Positions 33,646 through 41,854 of a stretch of 61,185 bases of DNA are shown one piece after another (position 1 is the stretch's first letter; each line of letters starts with the position of its first letter). The notes beneath the pieces were generated by a model. It did not search any database. It saw only the letters and a list, made by a program, of their open reading frames with translations, and had not been told where the DNA came from. A program made the translations under genes and the position numbers. Source of the stretch: a virus. The stretch lies in IMG/VR virus record IMGVR_UViG_3300010373_000049, positions 1-61,185 of that record. One strand, 5' to 3'.

Positions 33646-34632
33646 ATGGCTATCGCCCCTTACGCCATCACAGCCCTGTCGCTCACGGCGGAAACGTTCC
33701 GTCAGGCCCCCAGCTCGTTCATCGCCGGCACGGGCGTTGTCGGCACGGGCGACTATCAGGTCACGGCGAACGGGTCGCCGAACATGTCGATCAACGTCGC
33801 CGCGGGACAAGCTTGGGTTCCGGGGACCCTGGCATCCACGACCGGATTCCCGGCGAACCTGAACGCCCAGACAGCCTACGGGCTCCCGTCGGTTTTCAAC
33901 GAGCAGGGGTCGATATACGGGTGGCTGAACGGCACCGTGAACCTGGCGATCTCCGCTGCCGACCCGACGAACCCGCGCATCGACATCGTTTGTGTGAGCG
34001 TCCAGGACGCCCAGTATTCGGGGTCGAACAATCAGATGGTCACGCAGGTGATCACCGGCACCCCGGCACCGTCCCCGTCGCCACCGAACGCCCCCGCAGC
34101 GTCGCTGGTATTAGCGCAGGTTGCTGTTGCGGCTAATGCCACGTCGATCGTGTCGGGGAACATCACCGACGAACGCAAGTTCCTGGCGTTGACCGCGCCC
34201 GAGCGGGATAACCCTAAGGGCCGGTTGTACCAGGGTGCCGCACAGACGTTGCCGACCGGTGGGTTCACGCAAGTGAACCTCGGGGTTGTCGACGGTTTGC
34301 GGGGTGGGATGGCGGCGGTGTCGTCGAACTCGACGTTGCAGGTGCCGATAGCCGGCGACTACCTGGTTTGCGGGGAACTCCAGTTCTCGACCCCGGCGTC
34401 GTCGTCGTCGCTGGGGGTCGCGATCTTCAAGAACGGCACGCAGGCCCGGTACGGCACCCAGCAAAACGGTGTCACCGTCGCCGGTACCGCCTACGTGGTG
34501 GCCGATGTGGTCACGTGCTCCGCCGGGGACCTGCTCACCCTTTACGGGTTCGTGCAGGGCGGGAACACGGCGTTGAACGCTACGGGCGCGACGACACAGA
34601 ACTACCTGTCGGCGTCCCTGGTGTCCCAATGA
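33646..34632 (+). CDS. Receptor-binding/minor tail protein with C1q-like end
   Basis: 328 aa from ATG 33646 (GGGAGGGGC upstream). The N-terminal 190 residues (MSINVAAGQAWVPGT; DPTNPRIDIVCVSVQDAQYS; NITDERKFLA) match the upper-baseplate pattern; the C-terminus (LQVPIAGDYLVCGELQFSTP; TLYGFVQGGNTALNAT) resembles a C1q/TNF-like trimeric head. Likely host binding. Confidence 0.65.
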   Translation: MAIAPYAITALSLTAETFRQAPSSFIAGTGVVGTGDYQVTANGSPNMSINVAAGQAWVPGTLASTTGFPANLNAQTAYGLPSVFNEQGSIYGWLNGTVNLAISAADPTNPRIDIVCVSVQDAQYSGSNNQMVTQVITGTPAPSPSPPNAPAASLVLAQVAVAANATSIVSGNITDERKFLALTAPERDNPKGRLYQGAAQTLPTGGFTQVNLGVVDGLRGGMAAVSSNSTLQVPIAGDYLVCGELQFSTPASSSSLGVAIFKNGTQARYGTQQNGVTVAGTAYVVADVVTCSAGDLLTLYGFVQGGNTALNATGATTQNYLSASLVSQ

Positions 34633-35423
34633 CCGGGTTGGCGTTCGACGCCCTGTCCACGTCGATCGACCCTGCCGCGGCGAAACAGGCCGGGTACGAG
34701 GCGTTCCTCGGGTACACGCGGGTGCTCACCGCGGACGTGTGCCAGCGGTACATCAACGCCGGTTTGGGTGTCGCCACGATCTTCGAGTACCAGGCGGACG
34801 AGTCCCTGCAAGGATCAGCGAAAGGCACCGCTGACGGGCAGTTGGCGGCGCAACAGTTGACGGCTCTCGGTCAGGAGCACGGGACGCTCCACGTGGTCAA
34901 CCTCGCCGACTTCGCTCCCACCCCGTCGCAGTTGCCCACGATCGTCGCGTACTGGCAGGCGTATGTCGCCCAAACCTCAGCGTGGCACGTGATCCCGTAC
35001 GGCCCCCGCTGGTTGCTGGACGCGATGGGCGTCAAGGGTTGGCAGAACGCGATGGACGACAACGGCGAGGCCGGTGACGTGGTGTCCGCTAACGCCGTCG
35101 TGTACCAGCGTGTCACCCCCACCCGGACCATTGCCGGCACGACCGCTCACACTTACGACGAGGACGTTGTCCTCGCGGACCTTCCTTGGTGGGGTTTGAC
35201 GATCCCGGTCCCACCGGCACCTTTCATTGCTAAGGAGACTCATATGTTCGTCGCCGCAGGTTTGCCTATCGGCCAGTCCGCCGCCTACCTGGTGATGGAG
35301 TGCGGGAAGATCGTGCTACCTGACCCGGACGACCTGGGGGCGTTGTGTAAGGCGTGCGGGCAGGCCGGGGTCGTCCCGTTGCACGCGGACACCCTCGCCG
35401 CGATCCCGGACGCACCGAAGTAG
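34629..35423 (+). CDS. DUF1906-like glycoside-hydrolase-fold protein, candidate lysin
   Basis: 264 aa from ATG 34629 (ATGA overlap). AFDALSTSIDPAAAKQAGYE, then GLGVATIFEYQADESLQG and GTADGQLAAQQLTALGQ follow the Rv2525c/DUF1906 glycosidase-like barrel, a fold used in several actinophage lysins and cell-wall proteins. The C-terminal 60 residues are a separate small domain with three cysteines. Followed at once by an XhlA-like gene, which supports a lysis role; the catalytic residue is not proven. Confidence 0.6.
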   Translation: MTGLAFDALSTSIDPAAAKQAGYEAFLGYTRVLTADVCQRYINAGLGVATIFEYQADESLQGSAKGTADGQLAAQQLTALGQEHGTLHVVNLADFAPTPSQLPTIVAYWQAYVAQTSAWHVIPYGPRWLLDAMGVKGWQNAMDDNGEAGDVVSANAVVYQRVTPTRTIAGTTAHTYDEDVVLADLPWWGLTIPVPPAPFIAKETHMFVAAGLPIGQSAAYLVMECGKIVLPDPDDLGALCKACGQAGVVPLHADTLAAIPDAPK

Positions 35424-35433
35424 GTCCACGTCG

Positions 35434-35832
35434 ATGGCGGACGAACACCAACACCAACCGGACCCGCAGATCACGTCGGCTATCGCGGCGGCGATGGCGG
35501 CGGTGTCCCCGAAGGTGACCTACGACGTGGCCGACCTGCTCGACCGCATGGGCACACGCATCGATCAGGGCTTCTCCGAGATGAAAGCCTTGATGACGAA
35601 CAAGGCCGACAAGTCCGACGTGGCCCGCATGGAGGCCCGCCTGGACGAGCACGGCAAGAAAATCGGCTCCCTCGAGGATTGGCGCAAGGAGGCGACCGCC
35701 GAGGAGCGTGCCACCGAGAAAGAGCAGTCTCGGCGTTCCGCGTTCGCGCAGTGGAGGGTGTCCACGTGGATCGGGTTGTGCGGTGGTGCTTCGGGTTGGG
35801 CCGTTCTCATCTACTACCTCGTCGCCCACTGA
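35434..35832 (+). CDS. XhlA-like coiled-coil membrane protein (lysis accessory)
   Basis: 132 aa from ATG 35434. Long amphipathic coiled coil (residues about 40-100, MGTRIDQGFSEMKALMTNKA, RMEARLDEHGKKIGSLEDWR) then one C-terminal transmembrane helix (STWIGLCGGASGWAVLIYYL). This is the XhlA architecture, which helps holin and lysin in PBSX-like systems. Confidence 0.6.
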   Translation: MADEHQHQPDPQITSAIAAAMAAVSPKVTYDVADLLDRMGTRIDQGFSEMKALMTNKADKSDVARMEARLDEHGKKIGSLEDWRKEATAEERATEKEQSRRSAFAQWRVSTWIGLCGGASGWAVLIYYLVAH

Positions 35833-35951
35833 TGGGCTGGTTGTGCCGTTTGGGGTTGCACCGTTGGCGGTACCACGGGTACCCGGTGCAGGAACGGCGC
35901 ACGTGCCTCGGATTTCAAGCACCAGTGGTTTGTTGGCGGGAGGTGGGGTGA
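35832..35951 (+). CDS. 39-aa Cys/His/Trp peptide
   Basis: ATG 35832 overlaps the previous stop (TGATG). LCRLGLHRWRYH followed by RRTCLGF resembles small zinc-ribbon-like proteins with a CxxGxHxW start, common in phages. Real gene supported by overlap and spacing to the next. Confidence 0.45.
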   Translation: MGWLCRLGLHRWRYHGYPVQERRTCLGFQAPVVCWREVG

Positions 35952-35954
35952 CAG

Positions 35955-36245
35955 GTGACCGTCCAGGCTGACATTCTCGCCGCCCTGGCACGCCTGGAGG
36001 CCGATGTGCGTTCCGTCGCCCACGTGGTCAGTGTCATCCACGAGAACCAGCTGTTCGGCACGAGCGTGCCCCCCGACCCTCCCGAACCCCCCAGTAGCAA
36101 CCAAACCGGCCCACAGTCCGCAACGTCCGGCACGACCGTGCCCTCGACCCTGATCGGCACCGATGTCACACCTGTTGAGCCTTCTTCGCCGCCTGTTGGG
36201 GTTGGACCCTATGGGGAGCCGTACGGTTTCCACGTGGGCACGTGA
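35955..36245 (+). CDS. 96-aa Pro/Ser-rich protein
   Basis: GTG 35955. Short helical start (DILAALARLEADVRSVAHVV), then a low-complexity Pro/Ser/Gly stretch. No domain recognised; ends in CACGTGA. Confidence 0.45.
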   Translation: MTVQADILAALARLEADVRSVAHVVSVIHENQLFGTSVPPDPPEPPSSNQTGPQSATSGTTVPSTLIGTDVTPVEPSSPPVGVGPYGEPYGFHVGT

Positions 36246-36249
36246 CCCG

Positions 36250-36402
36250 ATGAGCGAAACACTCCCGGTGTGCGACCGCTGCGGGAAGTCGGTCACCAAG
36301 CATTGCACGAGCCCTGTCTGCGACTGGGAGCTGTGTATCGCGTGTCGCCGGATTCGTATCAAGGGGCGCGAGTGGCAGGACCGCAAGGAGAGGCAGCCGT
36401 GA
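36250..36402 (+). CDS. 50-aa zinc-ribbon-like protein
   Basis: ATG 36250. CDRC near residue 8 and three further cysteines (CTSPVCDWELCIAC) form a compact zinc site. Coupled to the HNH gene by a GTGA overlap. Confidence 0.55.
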   Translation: MSETLPVCDRCGKSVTKHCTSPVCDWELCIACRRIRIKGREWQDRKERQP

Positions 36403-36854
36403 GCGACGACAAGACGGTTCCGGCGCACGTGCAGCACGTGTCCCACTCCTATTCGATCCGCTACCCCGCGCACCTCGACCGGGCGGACGACCCGTGGCAC
36501 CAGGATTTCCTGGAATGGAAGAAGCGCCGCAAGGAGTCGAACACCTACTACTGCGATTTCGCCCACGAGTTCCGCGGCGGCGACCAGTCGGAGTGCGACC
36601 TGTCCGAACCGCTCGAAGCGCACCACAAGGTGATCGAGATGGCGTTGGCTAACGGTCTGCTGGTCCCCGAGAACTTCGCCCGGTTCGAGAAGCACTTCCC
36701 CGGTCTCACGAAGGACGAGATCGGGGAGTGGATAGACGGTGACGCCAACCTGGAGCTTTTGGACGTGTTCCATCATCGCGGTCACGGTGGGAAGCACATT
36801 GTGTCGGTGTCTGACTGGCAGGCGTACGAGATACTGCGGGACCTGTTCGCGTGA
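36399..36854 (+). CDS. HNH endonuclease-like protein
   Basis: 151 aa from GTG 36399. CDLSEPLEAHHKVIEMAL (residues about 66-83), then NLELLDVFHHRGHGGKH (about 117-133) give the paired His and Asn of an HNH/HNN site. Late-operon HNH proteins often assist terminase or act as homing enzymes; here it lies among lysis and accessory genes, far from the terminase. Confidence 0.65.
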   Translation: MSDDKTVPAHVQHVSHSYSIRYPAHLDRADDPWHQDFLEWKKRRKESNTYYCDFAHEFRGGDQSECDLSEPLEAHHKVIEMALANGLLVPENFARFEKHFPGLTKDEIGEWIDGDANLELLDVFHHRGHGGKHIVSVSDWQAYEILRDLFA

Positions 36855-37207
36855 TCGCCAAGCTGCGCACGTGGTCGGCTGAGGACGGCCGAAGCGGCAC
36901 GCTCCTTTATCTATGGTGCCCTGCTTGCGATGACGCCCACGCGGTCCAAATCGACGGTGAGCCGCGCTGGACGTGGGACGGGAACCTTGACGCCCCGACG
37001 ATCAGCCCCTCGGTCCTCGTCGGTGGTGTCCAGTGGAATCCGGGCGACCACTTCTATAAGCCGCACCACCACGTGGAACCGGGCGGTCGGATCACGTGCC
37101 ACTCATACGTGAAACAAGGGCGCTGGGAGTTCCTAGGCGACTGCACGCACGACCTGGCGGGACAGACTGTGCCGGTTCCTCCGTTGCCGGATTGGTTGAC
37201 CACGTGA
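36851..37207 (+). CDS. DUF6527-like zinc protein
   Basis: 118 aa from GTG 36851. WCPACDDAHAVQID (residues 22-35), RWTWDGNLDAPTISPSV, CHSYVKQGRWEFLGDCTHDL, then LPDWL follow the DUF6527 pattern, a small metal-binding phage/bacterial family without known function. GTGA overlaps on both sides. Confidence 0.65.
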   Translation: MIAKLRTWSAEDGRSGTLLYLWCPACDDAHAVQIDGEPRWTWDGNLDAPTISPSVLVGGVQWNPGDHFYKPHHHVEPGGRITCHSYVKQGRWEFLGDCTHDLAGQTVPVPPLPDWLTT

Positions 37208-37479
37208 CCAGAAGGCTGGCGTTGCACGGCGGCAACCCTGAGATAGCCGCCGCGTACACGTACCCGTTCCCCGGGTTGTGGGGATGGGCGGCGTTGGCCG
37301 CGGAGGTTGTCGCCTATGACACGTGGGCCGAATGGAACAAAGAACCCACCATGAGTTCGACGTTCGCCAATCTCCTGACGCGTCCGATTGTCGGTCCGAT
37401 CACTTTCGGGGCCACGTGCGCGGTGGCTTTCCATTTGTGGCAAGAGGCGCGGCGGGCGTTACGCCAACCGTCCTCGTAG
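37204..37479 (+). CDS. 91-aa hypothetical protein
   Basis: GTG 37204 lies in CACGTG and overlaps the previous stop. Aromatic-rich (YPFPGLWGWAALAAEVVAYD) with a hydrophobic patch near the end (GPITFGATCAVAFHLW) that could touch the membrane. No family recognised. Confidence 0.5.
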   Translation: MTRRLALHGGNPEIAAAYTYPFPGLWGWAALAAEVVAYDTWAEWNKEPTMSSTFANLLTRPIVGPITFGATCAVAFHLWQEARRALRQPSS

Positions 37480-37488
37480 CAGGACAGT

Positions 37489-37599
37489 TTTCTACGGGTT
37501 TCTGCGCGAAGTCGTAGAAACCGCTGGGGGTTAAGACCGCAAACAGCGGCGAACCGGGATCACGTGGACCGTTTCGCGGTCACCACCTGGACCGTTTCG
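37489..37599 (+). promoter_or_regulatory. Inverted and direct repeats upstream of the holin-like gene
   Basis: TTTCTACG (37489-37496) is inverted as CGTAGAAA (37513-37520) with a 16-nt loop. TGGACCGTTTCG then occurs twice, at 37565-37576 and 37588-37599, 23 bp apart. They fill the only 142-bp gap in this part of the late operon, just before a strong ribosome site (AAAGGAGGAG). Possible operator or RNA control of lysis timing. Confidence 0.45.
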
Positions 37600-37621
37600 T
37601 AAAACATAAAGGAGGAGCGGA

Positions 37622-37912
37622 GTGAATCTGCTCGCCAAACTGGTCGCACGCGCGACCACCCCGAACGCGTCCGGCGTAACCGCGACGAAGGTTGTCAGCG
37701 ACGTGTACCCGATCGTCGGGGTTGTTCTGGCTGTCCTGGCAGTCTTGTCGAACGTCCAGGGTGTGAACATTCCCGTCGAGTACCAGGCGATCATTGACGC
37801 GGTTGTTGCCGGTCTGACCGCGTGGAAGTCGGCAGAGTCGCAGCAGGCGGTCGCTACCGCTAAGGCTGTCGCCAAGGTTTCTTCGTCACGTGCGAAGAAG
37901 GCGGCCAAGTGA
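37622..37912 (+). CDS. Holin-like membrane protein
   Basis: 96 aa from GTG 37622 with AAAGGAGGAG. One clear membrane helix (YPIVGVVLAVLAVLSNVQGV, residues about 30-49), a second weaker one (IIDAVVAGLTAWK), and a basic tail (SSRAKKAAK), the usual size and charge pattern of actinophage holins. The repeat-rich leader before it suggests separate control. Confidence 0.55.
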   Translation: MNLLAKLVARATTPNASGVTATKVVSDVYPIVGVVLAVLAVLSNVQGVNIPVEYQAIIDAVVAGLTAWKSAESQQAVATAKAVAKVSSSRAKKAAK

Positions 37913-38184
37913 CCCATCAGACGGCCACCACGACGGTCAAGGAGTACGACGAGGAAGGGCGGCTGGTCAAGGAGACCACGACGACATCTGAGTACGACTG
38001 GCCCGACGCGCCTGCGATCCAGACCCCGTACGTGAGTCCCTATATCCAGCCCACATATCGGTCCAATCCGTGGATCTACCCGACGATCGCGTATCGGCCG
38101 AACACGTGCACCAGCATCGGTCAGTCGGGCACGTGGACCGTAGTCAACGGTGACGGTGAGGGCGGCGAGGCGGTGTCGGCGTGA
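37909..38184 (+). CDS. 91-aa hypothetical protein
   Basis: GTG 37909 overlaps the holin-like gene. Starts with a charged segment (TTVKEYDEEGRLVKETTTT), then Tyr/Pro-rich (PYVSPYIQPTYRSNPWIYPT). No family recognised. Confidence 0.5.
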   Translation: MTHQTATTTVKEYDEEGRLVKETTTTSEYDWPDAPAIQTPYVSPYIQPTYRSNPWIYPTIAYRPNTCTSIGQSGTWTVVNGDGEGGEAVSA

Positions 38185-38399
38185 TGCCAGTGCTGCTCAC
38201 GCGCGACGTGACCCAACAGGAGTGCGACTGGCTGCCCACCGACCTGCCCGCAGGTACCGAAGTGTTCGTCTACTACGGGTACACGTACGGGTGTTGCACC
38301 CCGAACGGCAAAGCCGTCACCCTCGGAGGACAGGACCAGCTCCCGTTCTTCGAGGTTCCACGTGACGCGCTCGGCTACGTGGACGAGGAGGCGGCATGA
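38181..38399 (+). CDS. 72-aa hypothetical protein
   Basis: GTG 38181 or ATG 38184. Contains YYGYTYGCCTPNGKAV, a Cys-Cys pair in a Tyr-rich context, and an acidic end. Its last codons hold the ribosome site of the next gene. Confidence 0.5.
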   Translation: MMPVLLTRDVTQQECDWLPTDLPAGTEVFVYYGYTYGCCTPNGKAVTLGGQDQLPFFEVPRDALGYVDEEAA

Positions 38400-39106
38400 A
38401 GTACGGAAGGTTGGCAGCCCGCCGCCCTGTCGGGCTTGCCGACCTCGCCTACTACATGGGCCACGTGTTCGACCCGCCGCCTCCGTCAATGGAAGCCCCC
38501 GACGTGCCCGACTGGCGCATGTGCGCCAACGATGAGGTTGGGGACTGCACGCTGGCAGCGGTCGTCCACCAACGAATGGCGTGCGCCGCCGACCTCGATA
38601 TACCGACCGAGGCGTGGCCTTCGGACGCCAAGATCTTGTCCACGTATTTCGCCATGACAGGCGGCAAGGACTCCGGGCTCGTCGAAGCGGACGTGCTGCA
38701 CACGTGGCATACGACTGGCCTGTTCGGTGACCGTATCGCTGGGTACGCCCCGGGCGACCACCGCGACGAGGAAGAACTCCAGGCGATCTGCGCCACGTTC
38801 AACGCCGTCTACTGCGGCATCGTCGTTCCCGCACCCGCCGAGCAGCAGTTCCAGGCGGGTGAACCGTGGGACCTGACCGGCACGTCCGCCGACCGGCAGG
38901 TGTTGGGCGGTCACGCCGTCCCCCTGGTCGGGTACAACGCGGACGGTCCCGTGTTTGTCACGTGGGGTAAAACGCAGCAGGCCACGTGGCGCTGGTGGGC
39001 CGTGAACGGCGAGGAAGCTTGGGCTGTTGTCACGTCCGAGGACTCCCGCAAACTGGACCTTGCCACGTTGCAGGCCGACCTGGCCCGACTGGAACGCGCG
39101 GCATGA
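38396..39106 (+). CDS. Cysteine-peptidase-like (C39-type fold) protein, candidate endolysin
   Basis: 236 aa from ATG 38396 (GGAGGCGGC, ATGA overlap). WRMCANDEVGDCTLAAVVHQ (residues about 40-59) and GGHAVPLVGYN with the later WRWWAVNGEEAWAVV follow the Cys...His arrangement of papain-like/C39 peptidases found in actinophage genomes as lysin candidates. Downstream of the holin-like gene, so it may be the main peptidoglycan peptidase. Confidence 0.6.
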   Translation: MKYGRLAARRPVGLADLAYYMGHVFDPPPPSMEAPDVPDWRMCANDEVGDCTLAAVVHQRMACAADLDIPTEAWPSDAKILSTYFAMTGGKDSGLVEADVLHTWHTTGLFGDRIAGYAPGDHRDEEELQAICATFNAVYCGIVVPAPAEQQFQAGEPWDLTGTSADRQVLGGHAVPLVGYNADGPVFVTWGKTQQATWRWWAVNGEEAWAVVTSEDSRKLDLATLQADLARLERAA

Positions 39107-39369
39107 CCGCCAAGAAAACCACACAATCCTCCAATCGGGTGTCGCTTGTCGCATTCGCGGAAGCCGAAGGCGCACGTTCCGGGGTCGCCTGTTTCCTTTG
39201 CGGGATACCCGAACGCGAAGAGGTCGAGCGGGCGATCCTGTCCGGTCAGGTGTCAAAGGCTGCTGCCGCACGCTGGTTGCGTGACGCGTGCCGTTACGAG
39301 AAGGCGTCGAACAGCCGGGTCGGTAACCACATGGACAAGCATGTCAAGCGACCGGCCGAGTCTCGCTGA
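39103..39369 (+). CDS. 88-aa HTH/zinc-like protein
   Basis: ATG 39103. ACFLCGIPEREEVERAI resembles a short zinc hook; a helical segment (SKAAAARWLRDACRYEKAS) could be helix-turn-helix. Overlaps the next gene by 29 bp. Confidence 0.5.
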   Translation: MTAKKTTQSSNRVSLVAFAEAEGARSGVACFLCGIPEREEVERAILSGQVSKAAAARWLRDACRYEKASNSRVGNHMDKHVKRPAESR

Positions 39370-40519
39370 GCACGCCGCCGCCAGTCCCGACCCCCACGAT
39401 GGCGCACGTGGTCGGAGAACCCTCGGGAAACTCGCGGAACTGTTGGACCGTCAAGGGATACCGGTCGAGGAGATAGGCCGGGTCCAGCGGATCAACGCCT
39501 GGCAGGGGTTCTACAAGGACGATGACGGCGAAGCCCAAACGGTGGACATGGTGGGCATCAAGCTCACCCCGAACTGGGTGGACGGCCCGGAATGGCCGGT
39601 CGTCCGGCCGGGCCCACGTGTCACGGTCCGAACACCCAAATGGGTGCGCCCCGACCGTGACCACCTGATCGCGGTAGAGCTGCCGGACATTCAGGCCGGA
39701 TTCTGGCGTGACGTGGACGGTGTGCTCCACCCCACCCACGACGACCGCGCCGTGGACCTCGCCCTGATCCACGTGGCGATGCTCAAACCGGACGTGGTGA
39801 TCGTCGGTGGTGACGGGGCGGACTTCCCTGAGTTCGGGAAGTACCGCCTGACCCCGGTGTTCCGGGAGACAACGCAGGCCACCGTCGACTGGCTGACCGT
39901 GTTTGCCGCACGCCTGCGTGTTGCTGCCGGACCGGAGGCGACCATTGTGTGGCTGCCCGGCAACCACGAGGAACGGTTGCCGAACTACATCCTGGACAAC
40001 GCTTCGGCGGCGTTCCGTTTGCGCCGCGGGAACGCACCCAAGTCGTGGCCGGTCCTCACGGTCCCGCACCTGTGCGACTTCGATAACCAGGGTATCCAGT
40101 GGATACCGGGCTACCCGGCCAACGAGTTCTGGGTGAACGACCGGTTGCGGATCGTGCACGGAAGCAAGGTGCGCTCGAACGGGTCCACCGCGCACGTGTA
40201 CCTGAACGAGGAGAGGGTTTCCACGATCTTCAACCACGTGCACCGCAGAGAATGGGCTGAGAAGACCCGGCACACCCGGTATGGACCACGCACCATCCTC
40301 GCCGCGTCGGCCGGTTGCCTGTGCCGTATCGACGGGTCCGTTCCGTCCACCAAGGGCGGCAAGGACGAGGACGGCCAGCCGATCCCGGTGACAGAGGACT
40401 GGCAGCAGGGGATAGCCGTCATCGGCTACCAGCCCGGCGATAGCCCCTTCGGTCTCGAGCTGGTCCCGTTCCACGACGGGGCGGCGTGGTTCCGCGGTCA
40501 ACGGCTGGAGGCACCATGA
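39341..40519 (+). CDS. Calcineurin-like metallophosphoesterase
   Basis: 392 aa from ATG 39341. VVIVGGDGADF near residue 150 and ATIVWLPGNHEERLPNYI near 205 are the GD and GNHE metal motifs; RIVHGSKVRSNG, then STIFNHVHRREW supplies the later histidines. The N-terminal 120 residues are an extra helical/beta region. Many actinophages carry such enzymes; substrate may be nucleotides or nucleic acid ends. Confidence 0.8.
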   Translation: MSSDRPSLAEHAAASPDPHDGARGRRTLGKLAELLDRQGIPVEEIGRVQRINAWQGFYKDDDGEAQTVDMVGIKLTPNWVDGPEWPVVRPGPRVTVRTPKWVRPDRDHLIAVELPDIQAGFWRDVDGVLHPTHDDRAVDLALIHVAMLKPDVVIVGGDGADFPEFGKYRLTPVFRETTQATVDWLTVFAARLRVAAGPEATIVWLPGNHEERLPNYILDNASAAFRLRRGNAPKSWPVLTVPHLCDFDNQGIQWIPGYPANEFWVNDRLRIVHGSKVRSNGSTAHVYLNEERVSTIFNHVHRREWAEKTRHTRYGPRTILAASAGCLCRIDGSVPSTKGGKDEDGQPIPVTEDWQQGIAVIGYQPGDSPFGLELVPFHDGAAWFRGQRLEAP

Positions 40520-40680
40520 CGGACGGCACGTGGTTCACGGTGTACCGGAAACGGAACGGCCGCTACGGGTGGATCTGTCACCGTTGCACGTCGGTCGGCA
40601 CCGAGAAGTACGAACCGGAAGCTTGGGCACGGCAATGGGAGCACATGTGCACGTCCCCTCCTGATGGTGAGGCGGCGTGA
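40516..40680 (+). CDS. 54-aa zinc-ribbon-like protein
   Basis: ATG 40516 overlaps the phosphoesterase stop. WICHRCTSVG near residue 19 plus a later Cys (HMCTSP) suggests a metal site. Ends with the GAGGCGGCGTGA junction. Confidence 0.5.
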   Translation: MTDGTWFTVYRKRNGRYGWICHRCTSVGTEKYEPEAWARQWEHMCTSPPDGEAA

Positions 40681-40979
40681 GCGTCCTCTACGTGTCGGGG
40701 CCGATGTCAGGTATCGACCATCTCAACTTTCCAGCGTTCGCGTTTGCCTCCCGAAAGCTGCGAGAAGTGGGCCACGTGGTCATTAACCCCGCCGAGAACT
40801 GGGGCGGCAAGAAGGACGTGCCACGTGCCACGTGCATGAGACAGGACATCCAGCAGGTGCTCCTGGCCGACGGACTGGCAATGCTCCACGGGTGGGAGAA
40901 CTCGGCCGGTGCCCGCCTGGAACGCCAGATAGCCGCCGAACTGCAACTGGACATCCGGCCCTGGAAGGAGTGGCTGTGA
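40677..40979 (+). CDS. DUF4406, nucleoside 2-deoxyribosyltransferase-like
   Basis: 100 aa from GTG 40677. LYVSGPMSGIDHLNFPAFAF at the N-terminus, INPAENWGG, MRQDIQQVLLADGLAMLHGW and NSAGARLERQIAAELQ match DUF4406, related to nucleoside deoxyribosyltransferases (nucleotide or base exchange). Followed by a dNMP kinase, so the pair may handle modified deoxynucleotides. Exact substrate unknown. Confidence 0.75.
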   Translation: MSVLYVSGPMSGIDHLNFPAFAFASRKLREVGHVVINPAENWGGKKDVPRATCMRQDIQQVLLADGLAMLHGWENSAGARLERQIAAELQLDIRPWKEWL

Positions 40980-41566
40980 TAATCGGGTTGGCAGGGTACG
41001 CCCGCAGCGGCAAAGACACCGTCGCGGAGATCCTGGTCAAAGAGCGAGGATTCCGCCGCATCGCGTTCGCTGACGCCCTCAAGGCTGTGCTGGCCGACGT
41101 GAACCCCCTCATGGGTACCAACTCTCGCCTATCCGACCGGTTGGAATGGGGTTGGGAGCAGGCCAAAACCGAGCCCGAAGTGCGGATGCTCCTGCAACGC
41201 CTAGGGGTAGCGTGCCGCCGCCACATCCACCCCGACGTGTGGGTCGACGCCGTGTTCCACATGATCGAAACCGTCTTCGACGAAACAGGACATCACCGCT
41301 GGGTGATTCCCGACGTTCGGTTCCCGAACGAACTGGTAGCCGTCCGCAACCACGGCGGCCAGGTCTGGCGCGTGGAACGCGCCGGTACGGGCCCAGTGAA
41401 CGGGCACGAATCGGAGACCGCCATCGACGGAGAACGGTTCGATCAGCGGATACCGAACGACAGCACTCTCGACCAGTTGCACGATGTTGTGCTCGAACTG
41501 CACGACTGCCTGGACCCCTCCACGGCCGTCGACTTGGCGGCGGTGTTCGCAGACGATGTCCACTGA
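40976..41566 (+). CDS. Deoxynucleoside monophosphate kinase-like
   Basis: 196 aa from GTG 40976. P-loop GLAGYARSGKDTVAE at residues 4-18; FRRIAFADALKAVLADVNPL; then RWVIPDVRFPNELVAVRNHG, the DVRFPNE motif of phage dNMP kinases (T4 gp1 family). Phosphorylates dNMPs, often including modified ones. Overlaps DUF4406 by 4 bp. Confidence 0.82.
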   Translation: MIIGLAGYARSGKDTVAEILVKERGFRRIAFADALKAVLADVNPLMGTNSRLSDRLEWGWEQAKTEPEVRMLLQRLGVACRRHIHPDVWVDAVFHMIETVFDETGHHRWVIPDVRFPNELVAVRNHGGQVWRVERAGTGPVNGHESETAIDGERFDQRIPNDSTLDQLHDVVLELHDCLDPSTAVDLAAVFADDVH

Positions 41567-41759
41567 CCCGCTCCCCGACGACCTCGCAGAACTGGACTGC
41601 ATGGAGTTCATCACAGTCCTGGTCCAAACGGACGGGGAGCTGATGATCGACTCGAACATTGACGACGACGACCGCGAGGCCGGACTGTTGATGCGCGCCG
41701 CGATGCTGTTGGCTTCGGGCGCGTACTGCTTCGAGGGCGACGAAGACGACGACGACTGA
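41556..41759 (+). CDS. 67-aa very acidic protein
   Basis: ATG 41556, overlapping the kinase end by 11 bp. Asp/Glu-rich (DSNIDDDDREAG, ending EGDEDDDD). Could be a DNA mimic or a regulator; composition alone does not decide. Confidence 0.5.
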   Translation: MSTDPLPDDLAELDCMEFITVLVQTDGELMIDSNIDDDDREAGLLMRAAMLLASGAYCFEGDEDDDD

Positions 41760-41823
41760 CCACGTGCCCCGGGCGCAGCGCGAACTGCCCCGGGGCCGGC
41801 CGACACCAACAAGGAGTGCCGAC

Positions 41824-41853
41824 ATGATTGCAATACCCGAGTCGGTGGTCTGA
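41824..41853 (+). CDS. 9-codon mini-ORF with a strong ribosome site
   Basis: ATG 41824 (peptide MIAIPESVV) is preceded by AAGGAG and its TGA is one base before ATG 41855 of the next gene. The 95-bp gap also has GCCCCGGG-type inverted repeats (about 41766-41797). Likely a translational coupler or leader peptide, not a functional protein. Confidence 0.3.
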   Translation: MIAIPESVV

Positions 41854-41854
41854 G

